This document shows, piece after piece, positions 23,909 to 32,131 of a DNA stretch of 40,602 bases (position 1 is its first letter; every line of letters starts with the position of its first letter). The stretch comes from an uncultured bacterium (GTDB lineage Bacteria; Planctomycetota; UBA1135; GCA-002686595). The stretch spans positions 1-40,602 of the forward strand of contig CAJQPT010000091.1 in assembly GCA_905480285.1 (NCBI GenBank). The letters run 5' to 3'. Both the position numbers and the translations under genes were made by a program. Under the pieces are notes generated by a model, which saw only the letters and a list, made by a program, of their open reading frames with translations, was not told the origin of the DNA and made no database searches.

Positions 23909-24949
23909 TCAGGGGAGGAAGGTCACAGAGACGGCGTCGGTGGTGTTCGAGGTCGCAGCGCCCCCGCTCGCGTCCCGGAACCAGTACTGGAAGTTCCATG
24001 ACTCACCAGCGTTGATCGACGCCGCGGACGGCAGCCCGGAGAAGGGGATGGGGAAGTTCACCTGGCCGGTGAAGCCCGAGCTCTGGATGAAGTTCGAGAG
24101 GCGGAAGATCCCACCGCTGAGGCAGAGGTTGCCCTGCCCGCCTCCGAGCCCGGTGGAGAACCCCTGGGTCTCGGAGAAGATGAAGTACCCGAGCGACAGG
24201 GTCGGGAGGTTCGATGCGTCGAGGGTGAGGGAGTTGGCGAATAGGCTCTGGGAGCCGGAGGCCTGGATGATCCCGGCGGCTCCACTGGAGTTGGCGACCG
24301 ACGAGCAGTAGCTCGTCGGCGCAGGCGCGGTGTAGTCCGCGACGAGGCTGCCCTGGACGTCAAAGTCCGCGGTGACGCCGGAGCCAGGGTCGGAGAGCTG
24401 GAAGTTCAGCTGCAGGGGGGCGTTCAGGCTGAGCGTGGACCCGTTGGCCGAGATCGTTCCATTCAGGGGCTGAGGCGTGCTCATGGTCCCGGTCAAGTCG
24501 CCCACCGAAGGCGACCCGCCAAGGGGCGTGATGGTCGACGTCCCGCTGACGGTGGTTGAGAAGAGATTCACCACGAAGCTCCCGCCGTTCACGCTCCCCG
24601 CGTTGGACTGCAGCTCAAGGCGGAGGTTGCTGATGACGATGGTCGCGAGCGCTGGCAAGAACGGGACGGGGTTCGGGATCTCGGCCACGAGGTCCGGCGT
24701 GACGAGCACGCTCTCTCCGGGAACGAATTGGATGGTCTGGATCGGGAGGCCGCCGGTGGTGGCGATGATGTTGCAGGCGCCGACCAGGGTGAAGTTCGGC
24801 GGGTTACCGACGATGGGTCCCAGGGACGTGGAGCCAGAGAAGGTGAACTGCGAGGCTGCTTGGTCGACCGTGAACGTGGCCGGGCTCTGGGCTGTAGCCG
24901 TCGAGGCGAGCAGCGTGGAGAGCGCGCTGATGAGGAGGAGGTGTCGCAT
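23909..24949 (-). CDS. Secreted protein with YCSS C-terminal domain
   Basis: The 346-residue protein has a signal peptide (LLLISALSTLLASTATAQ). A beta-rich domain follows, starting FTVDQAASQFTFSGSTSLGPIVG; it looks like a lipocalin- or YceI-like start but I cannot assign it. From residue about 213 to the end it carries the YCSS domain (YCSSVANSSGAAGI ... QGNLCLSGG ... NFQYWFRDASGG), which closely parallels the tail of the sugar dehydrogenase at 17061-18647. The ATG at 24949 was chosen for the signal peptide; the upstream frame has no coding features. It lies between, and opposite to, the two HTH membrane proteins, 128 bp from the second one, so they share a promoter region. Confidence 0.88.
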   Translation of the reverse strand: MRHLLLISALSTLLASTATAQSPATFTVDQAASQFTFSGSTSLGPIVGNPPNFTLVGACNIIATTGGLPIQTIQFVPGESVLVTPDLVAEIPNPVPFLPALATIVISNLRLELQSNAGSVNGGSFVVNLFSTTVSGTSTITPLGGSPSVGDLTGTMSTPQPLNGTISANGSTLSLNAPLQLNFQLSDPGSGVTADFDVQGSLVADYTAPAPTSYCSSVANSSGAAGIIQASGSQSLFANSLTLDASNLPTLSLGYFIFSETQGFSTGLGGGQGNLCLSGGIFRLSNFIQSSGFTGQVNFPIPFSGLPSAASINAGESWNFQYWFRDASGGAATSNTTDAVSVTFLP

Positions 24950-25077
24950 GGATCCGCTTCGAGAGTGCAGGGGGAGATCCTTCAATCCTGCCTCGCTGCT
25001 GGGGTTCGTGCCATCTCCAGCGGATCCGGCATGCCCTAAGCTGGCGGTGGGAAGCCCCACCGTGTACACAACGATCC

Positions 25078-26730
25078 ATGGCTCAGGAAGAGACAGGCGA
25101 CCTTGAGGGCGCGGCAAGCGGCCCCCAGCGCCGCTCCACGTCCCCGGAGGCGGCGTGGGATCCCGAGCAGTGGTGGTCCTTCGGCGAGGCCGCAGATCGG
25201 GCAGGCGTGACCCATCGGACACTGCAGGGGTGGGCGGAGCGAGGGGAGGTGATGGTCCGGACGGCGTGGCGAGAGGGCACCGAGTTCCGGCTCGTGCGGG
25301 CGGGTGACGTCGCGCGCCTCGCGCCGGAGGCGGCTGGCCTTGTGGGGGAGTCTGCGCCGCTGGAGCAACGGGCCCTCTTCACCGGGCCGAGGCGGTCCGC
25401 CCTCGGGGCGGGCGCGCCGCCATCGCCGCTCAGCCCTGCGGGCGCGCAGCCGGCTCGCTACGACGACGATCGCGATGCCTTCAGGCGCACGGCCGAGCTT
25501 GAGATCGTGCGCCTCAGGGAGGAGCTGAGCTCGCTCCGCCGCCGAGGAGACGCTGGCTCAAGCCGCGCCGCGGCTTCACCGGCGCCCATGGACCTCTGGT
25601 CGATCGAGGAGCCCCGTCGCGCTGGCCTTCAAGGCGGGAGGCCCTGGGGTCCCCGGCGACTGGCCGTCTTCCTGGCCGGGCTGACGCTGGGGCTGAGCGT
25701 TGGCGTGGCCTGGGAGCGTGGTTCGCTCGCGGACCGCGAGCCTCTCGACGCCGCCCAGGGAGAGCCGGCCGGGACACCTGTCTCTCTCGCCGGGCTCACC
25801 GGACGGGACGGGCTCGCGGGACCGGACGGGCTCGCGGGACCGGACGGGCTCACGGGACCGGACGGGCTGGCGGGCTCCGGTGGTTCGGCTGGCGCCGCTG
25901 AGGCAGCTGGGCCGGCAGGTCCATCCAGCGCATCTGCGCTTGGAGACCCGACGCTTGGAGACCCGACGCCTGGAGACCCGACGCCTGGAGACCCGACGCC
26001 TGGAGACCCGACGCCTGGAGACTCGGTGGCTGGCACGGCCGAACCGGCGGTCGCCGGGCCGATCCGTGCTGCAAGCGTGGCCGCGATCACGGCCCCCAAG
26101 CTCGAGAAGGTCGCCCCTGGGCCAGAGGTCGCCCTTCCCCTCGGGCTGGGCGCGTGGCTCGAAGGGGGGCGCGGCGTGTCCTTCAGCTCACTGGACGGAG
26201 CTTCAACGTGTGCCTTCGGCAGCGGAGACCTCGCGACGCCCGCTTCGCGCTTCGTCCTCGGTAGCTGCTGGGGTGAACTCGCCCCGGGGGGAGCGACGGT
26301 CCTCGCGACCGACCGGGTGGAGGGGGTGGCGTGCTGCAAGCACCACGCGGCGGTCCAGCGCTTGAAGGGCGTCGCTTCGACGCCGCGGGCGCTCGAGGTC
26401 GCCATGAAGGAGGCCGAGCAGGCCGTCAGGGACGGGCTCCTGCCGCCCATGCTCGAGCTCCGGGCCGATCGTTCGGGGCTGCTCCTCGCGCGCGCGCTCA
26501 CTGGAGGGTGGCGCGCCTCTGGCTTCGACGGTCCCGTGGCGGAACGCACCCACGTCTGGCGCCTTGCGGACGGACCCGAGGGGACGCCGGATGGCGTTGG
26601 GGCGCGGCTTGAACTCCACAGCTGGGTCGAGCGTGGCCTTGACGGCGCGTATGTACCGTTCCGCCTCGTGCTCGAGCTGGGCGGCAGCACGTCGGGGGAT
26701 CGGGCCCTTGAGTTTCAGTGGCTCGAGTGA
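25078..26730 (+). CDS. HTH-domain, single-span membrane protein with GPDGLA and GDPTP repeats
   Basis: The 550-residue protein has a helix-turn-helix at about 32-80: WWSFGEAADRAGVTHRTLQGW, then RGEVMVRT, and FRLVRAGDVARL. This aligns with the N-terminus of the protein at 21891 (EAA.R..V....L, RGE, R.VR..D.A). A short charged helix (AELEIVRLREEL) leads to one membrane span (LAVFLAGLTLGLSVGVAW, about 194-211). The outer part contains two repeat arrays and then a globular domain (about 350-550) with paired Cys (CAFG, GSCW, VACCKHH) that could form disulphides. The function is unknown. It may act as a membrane-bound regulator or anchor. The next gene starts within two bases of its stop. Confidence 0.85.
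   Translation: MAQEETGDLEGAASGPQRRSTSPEAAWDPEQWWSFGEAADRAGVTHRTLQGWAERGEVMVRTAWREGTEFRLVRAGDVARLAPEAAGLVGESAPLEQRALFTGPRRSALGAGAPPSPLSPAGAQPARYDDDRDAFRRTAELEIVRLREELSSLRRRGDAGSSRAAASPAPMDLWSIEEPRRAGLQGGRPWGPRRLAVFLAGLTLGLSVGVAWERGSLADREPLDAAQGEPAGTPVSLAGLTGRDGLAGPDGLAGPDGLTGPDGLAGSGGSAGAAEAAGPAGPSSASALGDPTLGDPTPGDPTPGDPTPGDPTPGDSVAGTAEPAVAGPIRAASVAAITAPKLEKVAPGPEVALPLGLGAWLEGGRGVSFSSLDGASTCAFGSGDLATPASRFVLGSCWGELAPGGATVLATDRVEGVACCKHHAAVQRLKGVASTPRALEVAMKEAEQAVRDGLLPPMLELRADRSGLLLARALTGGWRASGFDGPVAERTHVWRLADGPEGTPDGVGARLELHSWVERGLDGAYVPFRLVLELGGSTSGDRALEFQWLE
25807..25874 (+). repeat. 18-bp tandem repeat, about 3.7 copies, in frame
   Basis: Units of GACGGGCTCGCGGGACCG encode DGLAGP and DGLTGP. 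They lie just outside the membrane span of the HTH membrane protein and resemble a flexible, collagen-like Gly-Pro spacer. Confidence 0.9.
25939..26028 (+). repeat. 15-bp tandem repeat, six copies, in frame
   Basis: Six units of C[T/C]TGGAGACCCGACG encode LGDPT or PGDPT. The first two carry the T variant, the next three are identical, and the last has diverged. This is the second spacer array in the same protein. Confidence 0.92.
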
Positions 26731-26731
26731 G

Positions 26732-27346
26732 GTGACGCCGCGAGCGTGGACTGACCGTCGCCGGTCTCTTGCGGGCTGGCTGATGGTCTCCCTCGGGGTC
26801 TTCCTTGCCTGGGGCGGAGAGCGGCGGAGCGCGGTGGATGGCGCGGGCCTGACGGCCGGGCCGGGCCTCGTCGTCGGGGTCGAGACCGACGCCGACCAGG
26901 AGCAGCGCTCGGCGCCGCTCTCGCTCCCGATCGACCGGCCTGACCGCGCGGGCCGGGCCGCGCGGTCCCTGGCCGCGGCGCTGTGCACCCTCGGTCTGCT
27001 GTTGGCGCTCCAGGCTCGACGCACCGGGCCCCACGGGCAGGCTGTGGTGCCGCGAGGGACACCGGGAGGGGAGCCGCTTGGCGACTCGCGGGTCGCCCAG
27101 CCCGGTGGGGTTGCCGATGGGGTGGCCGGTGGCGTTGCCGGTGGCGTTGCGGGAGGCGTGGCCGGGGGCATGAGAGCTGGCCTGGCTGGCGGAGTACGCC
27201 GCGGAGCTCGGTGGCTCTGGGCGGCGCCGGGGGCGATCGGAATCTTCTGGCTGATCCGCCCGGTGGCCGCTCCGGGCGACGGCCTGGCGCTCTCCGGCCT
27301 GCTGCTCCTGCTGAGCCTGTGCCTGCTCGCGGCCTGGCGCGACTGA
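26732..27346 (+). CDS. Small multi-span membrane protein with Gly-Val-Ala repeat
   Basis: A GTG two bases after the preceding stop opens a 204-residue protein that I do not recognise. It has an N-terminal hydrophobic segment after a basic stretch (WTDRRRSLAGWLMVSLGVFLAW). A second segment is AAALCTLGLLLALQ, and a C-terminal pair is APGAIGIFWLIRPV and LALSGLLLLLSLCLLAAW. Between the second and third lies a GGVA array. The immediate spacing makes co-expression with the HTH membrane protein very likely, so it may be its membrane partner (inference). Confidence 0.7.
   Translation: MTPRAWTDRRRSLAGWLMVSLGVFLAWGGERRSAVDGAGLTAGPGLVVGVETDADQEQRSAPLSLPIDRPDRAGRAARSLAAALCTLGLLLALQARRTGPHGQAVVPRGTPGGEPLGDSRVAQPGGVADGVAGGVAGGVAGGVAGGMRAGLAGGVRRGARWLWAAPGAIGIFWLIRPVAAPGDGLALSGLLLLLSLCLLAAWRD
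27103..27162 (+). repeat. 12-bp tandem repeat, five copies, in frame
   Basis: Units of CGGTGGCGTTGC with scattered changes encode GGVA/DGVA. It lies in the linker of the small membrane protein. Confidence 0.85.
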
Positions 27347-27355
27347 CAGAGCCCT

Positions 27356-27391
27356 GGCAGTGGCTCCGGCAGTGGCTTCGGCAGTGGCTCC
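27356..27391 (+). repeat. 12-bp tandem repeat, three copies, intergenic
   Basis: Units of GGCAGTGGCTCC (middle unit ends TTC) lie just after the stop of the small membrane protein. They may be a former coding extension. Confidence 0.85.
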
Positions 27392-27434
27392 AGGATGGCC
27401 CCGGACCCCCGTCCGGCGAGCGATCCGAACCCGG

Positions 27435-28310
27435 CTAGTCGGGACTGCGCTGTCCGGACCCGCGGGTGCCCAGGATCAGGGCGGCTGCGAGGAGAGCGAA
27501 CGAGGTCGCCAGGGGCCAGGGCTCGGCCGGCTCGGAGAACGGCGGAGCCAGGGCCACCGTGACGGCCAGCGGCACCTTGAGGTTGTTCATCACCGCGAGC
27601 GACCCGACGCCCACCTGGGTGGCCCCTCGGTTCCAGAGGAAGAAGGCCAGGCCAGAAGGGATGAGGCCCAGGTAGGTGATGACCCCGACCTCGCGCGCGG
27701 TGAGCTGGAGATCGGAGGCCGAGACCGTGCCGATCGCGATGGGGGCGGCGAACAGGAAGCCGCCGAGGAACATCCAGCCGAACCTGCCGGGAGTCGCCGT
27801 GGAGGGGGACTCGAGCTTTCTATACAGGACAAGGCCTGCGGCCCATGCGAGGTTGGCGCCCTGCACGAGGCCGACGCCCTTCCAGTAGCTGGCGCCGCCG
27901 AGATCGTCCCCCAGGAATTCCCTGCGCAGCACGAAGGCGGCCGCCACGGCTAGCGCCGCTGCTCCCCAGACTCTCGCTGGAGGGTGACGGGTCACGTACC
28001 CCTCGAAGAACACCACGTAGAGAGGGGTCGTGATCGTCAGGAGCGCGACCTCGTGGCCCTCGAGAAACCCGTAGGCCTTGTGGACCAGGAAGTACATCAG
28101 GCCGTACTGGAGCGCGCCGATGGCCACGAGTTGCGCCGCCCGGAGCTTCCCAGGCTTGCGCACGGCCCGCCTGGAGAAGGTCAGCGGCGCGAAGGCGATG
28201 AACGCGAGGCCCAGGCGCGCGGCAGTCAGCAGATTCGGGTCGATGTCGTTCGCGCCGATGAGCGCGAACGACAGGGACCAGAGCAGCGATGCGAAGAAGA
28301 GGAGGGCCAA
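27435..28310 (-). CDS. EamA/DMT-family transporter
   Basis: The protein has about 291 residues and ten hydrophobic helices in two homologous halves. The first half holds ARLGLAFIAFAPLTF and the ITTPLYVVFFEGYV turn. The second holds YLGLIPSGLAFFLWNRGATQVG and VMNNLKVPLAVTVAL, the pattern of EamA domains. These exporters move amino acids, purines or other small metabolites; the substrate cannot be told. The start is uncertain: the TTG at 28310 begins within the first helix, and the real start may be a few codons upstream (CTG near 28316). It lies 56 bp downstream of a Gfo/Idh/MocA gene on the same strand, probably in one transcript. Confidence 0.88.
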   Translation of the reverse strand: MALLFFASLLWSLSFALIGANDIDPNLLTAARLGLAFIAFAPLTFSRRAVRKPGKLRAAQLVAIGALQYGLMYFLVHKAYGFLEGHEVALLTITTPLYVVFFEGYVTRHPPARVWGAAALAVAAAFVLRREFLGDDLGGASYWKGVGLVQGANLAWAAGLVLYRKLESPSTATPGRFGWMFLGGFLFAAPIAIGTVSASDLQLTAREVGVITYLGLIPSGLAFFLWNRGATQVGVGSLAVMNNLKVPLAVTVALAPPFSEPAEPWPLATSFALLAAALILGTRGSGQRSPD

Positions 28311-28366
28311 GGCCAGGGGGCTCGTGACCGGTGCCGGCCCGCAGGCTCGCGGGCGGGCGGCCGCGG

Positions 28367-29680
28367 TCAGTCGATCTTGTAGACCCCAGGCGTCGGGATC
28401 GGGTACAGCCCGTCGCTCCCCGGGAGGGAGCGCGGGACCGTATCCCAGGTGAGCTCCTCGACGTCGGGTCGCAGGAGCCGCGTGGAGTTCAGCGCCTCGT
28501 CCCAGGTGATGGCCTGGCCCGTGTAGGTGGCCATGCGACCGAGGATCGCCGTCATGGTCGCCTCGGCGCCGCGGATGGCTTCGTTGTGCTCACGTCCGGT
28601 GCGGATGGCCTCGAAGAGCACGTCGTGCTCGCGCTGGTAGGCGTCGCTGTCCTTGCCCTCGAAGCGCCACTTGTCGCCGCCGTAGGTCTCGATGCGCCCG
28701 GCGCCCACGTTGCAGGTGCCGCCTGAGCCGTGAACGTGCTCGCTGACGCTGTTCCAGACCTGCTTCTGGTGACGGCATTGGCTGTGCATGCGCGTGCCGT
28801 CCTCATAGATGTACTCCACGGCGTGGTGGTCGAAGATCTCGCCGTGCTTGGCGCCCTTGCGCACCTGGCGGCCGCCCATGCCGACGGCCTTCACGGGTGT
28901 CTGTCCCATGACCCAATTGCCGACGTCGAGGTTATGGATGTGCTGCTCGACGATGTGGTCGCCGCAGAGCCAGTTGAAGTAGTACCAGTTGCGCATCTGG
29001 TACTGCATCTCGTTCCACTGGGCCTTGCGGGGCTTCACCCAGACGCCGCCGCTGTTCCAGTAGACGCGCAGGGCCACCGGCTTGCCGATGGCGCCGTCCT
29101 CGATGGCGCGGATCGTGTCCTGGTACTTGAAGCTGTGGTGCCGCTGGAGCCCCACGCCGACGCAGAGCTTCTTCTCCTTGGCGACGGCCGCCGCCTCCAT
29201 GACCATCCGGATCCCCGGGCCGTCCACGGCGACGGGCTTCTCCATGAAGATGTGCTTGCCCTTGGAGACCGCGTAGTCGAAGTGCTCCGGGCGGAACCCG
29301 GGAGGGGTGGTCAGGATGACCACGTCCACGTCCTCGTCGATGGCCTTCTTGAAGGCGTCGAACCCGACGAACTTACGCTCGTTCGGCACATCGACCGCGT
29401 CGGGGTGGGCAGCGGAAATGTTGGAGAGGGACTCCTCGAGCCGATCAGGGAAGGCGTCCGCCATGGCCACGAGCCGGTTGTTCCCCGTGTTGAGCGCCTG
29501 GCGGCAAGCGCCGGTGCCGCGGCCTCCGCAACCGATGAGGGCGACCCTCAGCTCGGCGTCTCCGGCGGCGGATTCCTGCGCCGAGGCGAGGGACGGAGCC
29601 GCCGAAAGGGAGGCGGCCGCGAGGGTGCCAGCGCCCTGAAGGAAGGTGCGACGGTCGAGGGGGGTGATCGGTTCACTCAT
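28367..29680 (-). CDS. Tat-exported Gfo/Idh/MocA-family oxidoreductase (copy 1)
   Basis: The 437-residue protein begins with a twin-arginine signal, DRRTFLQGAGTLAAASL (Arg10, Arg11). The nucleotide-binding loop is IGCGGRGTGACR (49-60) and the catalytic Lys motif is EKPV (147-150). The later WLCGDHIVEQHIHNLDVGNW region carries a DH..EQ.IHN pattern found in planctomycete members. Such proteins are likely sugar or glycoside oxidoreductases acting in the periplasm-like space, perhaps with a bound NAD(P) loaded before export. It is clearly paralogous to the gene at 32128-33444. The downstream EamA gene is probably co-transcribed. Confidence 0.93.
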   Translation of the reverse strand: MSEPITPLDRRTFLQGAGTLAAASLSAAPSLASAQESAAGDAELRVALIGCGGRGTGACRQALNTGNNRLVAMADAFPDRLEESLSNISAAHPDAVDVPNERKFVGFDAFKKAIDEDVDVVILTTPPGFRPEHFDYAVSKGKHIFMEKPVAVDGPGIRMVMEAAAVAKEKKLCVGVGLQRHHSFKYQDTIRAIEDGAIGKPVALRVYWNSGGVWVKPRKAQWNEMQYQMRNWYYFNWLCGDHIVEQHIHNLDVGNWVMGQTPVKAVGMGGRQVRKGAKHGEIFDHHAVEYIYEDGTRMHSQCRHQKQVWNSVSEHVHGSGGTCNVGAGRIETYGGDKWRFEGKDSDAYQREHDVLFEAIRTGREHNEAIRGAEATMTAILGRMATYTGQAITWDEALNSTRLLRPDVEELTWDTVPRSLPGSDGLYPIPTPGVYKID

Positions 29681-29732
29681 GGGATCGAGGCGGGAAGTGG
29701 GTGGCGGGGTGCAGCGACGGCGCGACCGTCTC

Positions 29733-30893
29733 TCAGCGTTCAGCGCGTCGCTGGCGGTCGTAGATCTTGGTGATGGAGTTGAGATCAGAGTCGTGGAACT
29801 TGGCCCACTCCTCGGGGGGCGGCGGGTTGAGGGGACGGACCACGCGGAAGCCTAGCCAGGGCGCGTCGGTGTGATACCAGATGCTCTTGGGGAGCTGGGG
29901 GTCCTGGACCTTCCAGTCATCGTTGGACCCACGCCGGGATGCGCTCCTCAGGCGCTCAGGGTCATCGTCCCAGTGGCCTCCCCTGGCGACCCTGGGGTAC
30001 AGCGCCTTCGGCCAACGGATCGGGTCGACGACCGGACCCTCCTTGGCCTGGAGGGCGAGGTCGGCGTAGCCGTCCTTCGAAAAGGCGTCGAGGCACCACT
30101 CTGCCACGTTGCCGTGCATGTCGTAGAGGCCCCAGGGGTTGGGCTTGCGCGTGCCGAGCTTCATGTACTGGCCGTCGCAGTTGTCGAACCACCAGCCGTG
30201 GTCGTCCAGCTCGCCTTCGGGGAAGGAGAAGGCGCCGGTGGTGCCGGCGCGGCAGGCGTACTCCCACTCCGCCTCGGTGGGGAGGCGGTAGAAGCGACCG
30301 GTCTTCATGGTCAGCCACTTGGTGTACTGCTTGGCCGCGAACTGGGTCATCGAGATCGCCGGGTAGCCGTCCACGCCCATGTCAAAGTCCATAGGGACGT
30401 AGGGCGGCGTGGGGCGGCTGACCGCGTCGGACCAGGGGTCCTGCTCGGCGCGGCTGCTCCCCTCGGTCGCGGTGCGGGCGCGCATGTCCAGGGAGTCCAT
30501 GTACTGGCTGTACTCCTTCCAGGCGACCTCGTTTGTGCCCATCCAGAAGGGGGAGACGCGCACCTTCACCTGGGGTCCCTCAAAGTCGCTCCTCCCCTCC
30601 TCAGCGGCGGGGCTGCCCATGAGGAACTCGCCGCCGGGGATCGGCGTGAGCTTGAAGGTGACGGCGGTGCCCGTGATGGCCTCCGAGTAGGCCTTCATGC
30701 CGGCCTCGTCCGCGGCGTCGGCGCCTTCGACCTTGGTGGCCGGCGGCGGGCCAGGGGGGGGAGCCGGGTAGACCTCCTGGTCTCCATCTTGGGCGTCGGC
30801 CGGGACGCAGAGGAGCGCGCCGATGACGGCGGCGCCGAGAGGCGCGGCGAGGCTGGTGGGTCGAACTCGGGAGAGCGCGCGTCGAATCGTCAT
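29733..30893 (-). CDS. Secreted SUMF1/FGE-fold protein without the catalytic cysteines
   Basis: The protein (386 residues from the ATG at 30893; an ATG at 30905 is also possible) has a signal peptide (AAVIGALLCVPADAQ). It then has a formylglycine-generating-enzyme-type domain: IPGGEFLMGSP, FWMGTNEVAWKEY, RLPTEAEWEYACRAG, NPWGLYDMHGNVAEWCLD, and GGHWDDDPERLRSASR. True FGEs have two Cys in the segment after GG.W; here that segment has none. So it is probably not a sulfatase-activating enzyme but one of the many SUMF1-fold proteins with a binding or other oxygen-dependent role. It starts 44 bp from the divergent ApbE gene. Confidence 0.9.
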   Translation of the reverse strand: MTIRRALSRVRPTSLAAPLGAAVIGALLCVPADAQDGDQEVYPAPPPGPPPATKVEGADAADEAGMKAYSEAITGTAVTFKLTPIPGGEFLMGSPAAEEGRSDFEGPQVKVRVSPFWMGTNEVAWKEYSQYMDSLDMRARTATEGSSRAEQDPWSDAVSRPTPPYVPMDFDMGVDGYPAISMTQFAAKQYTKWLTMKTGRFYRLPTEAEWEYACRAGTTGAFSFPEGELDDHGWWFDNCDGQYMKLGTRKPNPWGLYDMHGNVAEWCLDAFSKDGYADLALQAKEGPVVDPIRWPKALYPRVARGGHWDDDPERLRSASRRGSNDDWKVQDPQLPKSIWYHTDAPWLGFRVVRPLNPPPPEEWAKFHDSDLNSITKIYDRQRRAER

Positions 30894-30937
30894 GTGGGGC
30901 GTCATGGGGTGGTGGGGACCGCCGTAGTCTGGGGGAG

Positions 30938-32131
30938 ATGGTCCATCGACGCCACGGGTCTTCTTCGAGCGCTGCCAGTTGGCTGGGTTGGATCGCCGCG
31001 TTCGTGGCGGTTCTGGCGGGGTGCATCGGCCCCCACGGTCGATCCGAGGCCACGGCCCCGCGGTCCAGCGGCGCGGAGGCCGCCCCTGCCCTCAGGGTCT
31101 ATGAGCACCTCGCCATGGGGACGCTCTTCCGGCTGACGCTCTGCGCCTCGGATCCCGACCTCGCCGACCGTGCAGCGGCGGCGGCCTTCCGCCGGGTGGA
31201 CGGGGTCGAGCGCGTGGCCACCGACTACAAGGCCACCAGCGAGGCGCGCCGCCTCCCGGCGGCGAGCAGCGGCCAATGGGTAGAGGTCTCCGCTGACCTC
31301 GGACGGGTGCTCGGGGCCTCCAAACTCCTGGTTGAGGCCTCGCAGGGGGCCTTCGACCCCACGGTTGGCGCCCTCACGCGGCACTGGCGTCGGGCGCTTC
31401 GCCGGCATCGCTGGCCCGCCCCATCGGTCTGGGAGGGCGCCTCGCGGTTGGTGGGCTGGGACGAGCAGGTGAGCTACGAGGACGACGGCGTGCGGCGGCG
31501 CTGCCGGGTCCGGGACCCCGAGCTGCGGCTCGACTTCGGGGGAGTGGCCAAGGGAGTCGCCGTGGACGAGGCGCTGGCGGTCGTCGAGGCGCTCGGGATT
31601 CACAGGGCTCTCATGGACGGAGGCGGCGACCTGCGGGCCCTCGATCCGCCCCCCGGCGCCGACGGATGGCGCGTCGAAGTGTTGCCCTTTGGTCAAAACT
31701 CGACCACCCGGCTTCGATTCCTCCTGGCGCGTGCCGCGATCGCAACCTCGGGCGACACCTACCAATCAGGGGCGCTCGAGGGATCACCCCTTGAGGGGCT
31801 GGCCGGGGCTGGCGTGGAGGGGGCTGCGATGCACTACGGGCACGTGATCGACCCTCTCTCCCGGCTCCCGCTGATCTCCCCGCGCGCCTCGGTGATGACC
31901 GCCGCGACGGCGGCAGAGGCGGACGCGCTGGCCACCGCACGGCTCGTGATCGGTCCCATGGAGACCGGTCGCGTCGCCTTGGAGCGGGGTCTGTTCTTCG
32001 GAGGTGAGGATCAGGAGCCTTGCGTCGGGCGGCACTTCCCGCACGATGGGGCGGTGCCGCTCCCAACGGTCACGCCCAACGCGGCCCCGAGCCGGTCCAA
32101 CGAGTCCCTCCTACGACACCGCGACGAATGA
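30938..32131 (+). CDS. apbE: ApbE-family FAD:protein FMN transferase, lipoprotein
   Basis: The 397-residue protein has a lipobox VLAGC (Cys29). The ApbE domain shows MGTLFRLTLCASD near residue 62, LDFGGVAKGVAVDEAL, DGGGDLRAL, ATSGDTYQSG, HVIDPLSRLP, and TAATAAEADALATA with the metal-binding Asp. ApbE attaches FMN to a Thr/Ser of target proteins outside the cytoplasm, for example in Rnf/Nqr or flavin-dependent reductases. No obvious target with the D..[ST]GA[ST] pattern was found among neighbours. It overlaps the next oxidoreductase by 4 bp (ATGA). A GGGGGAG lies one base before the ATG, too close for an ideal ribosome site. Confidence 0.93.
   Translation: MVHRRHGSSSSAASWLGWIAAFVAVLAGCIGPHGRSEATAPRSSGAEAAPALRVYEHLAMGTLFRLTLCASDPDLADRAAAAAFRRVDGVERVATDYKATSEARRLPAASSGQWVEVSADLGRVLGASKLLVEASQGAFDPTVGALTRHWRRALRRHRWPAPSVWEGASRLVGWDEQVSYEDDGVRRRCRVRDPELRLDFGGVAKGVAVDEALAVVEALGIHRALMDGGGDLRALDPPPGADGWRVEVLPFGQNSTTRLRFLLARAAIATSGDTYQSGALEGSPLEGLAGAGVEGAAMHYGHVIDPLSRLPLISPRASVMTAATAAEADALATARLVIGPMETGRVALERGLFFGGEDQEPCVGRHFPHDGAVPLPTVTPNAAPSRSNESLLRHRDE

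Noticed and set aside
28730..29773. Plus-strand open frame opposite Gfo/Idh/MocA copy 1
   Set aside because: Antisense shadow of Ala/Val/His-rich composition without domains.
29733..30893. True formylglycine-generating enzyme serving the sulfatase-like protein
   Set aside because: The FGE-like protein lacks its catalytic Cys pair and the sulfatase-like protein lacks the target Cys.
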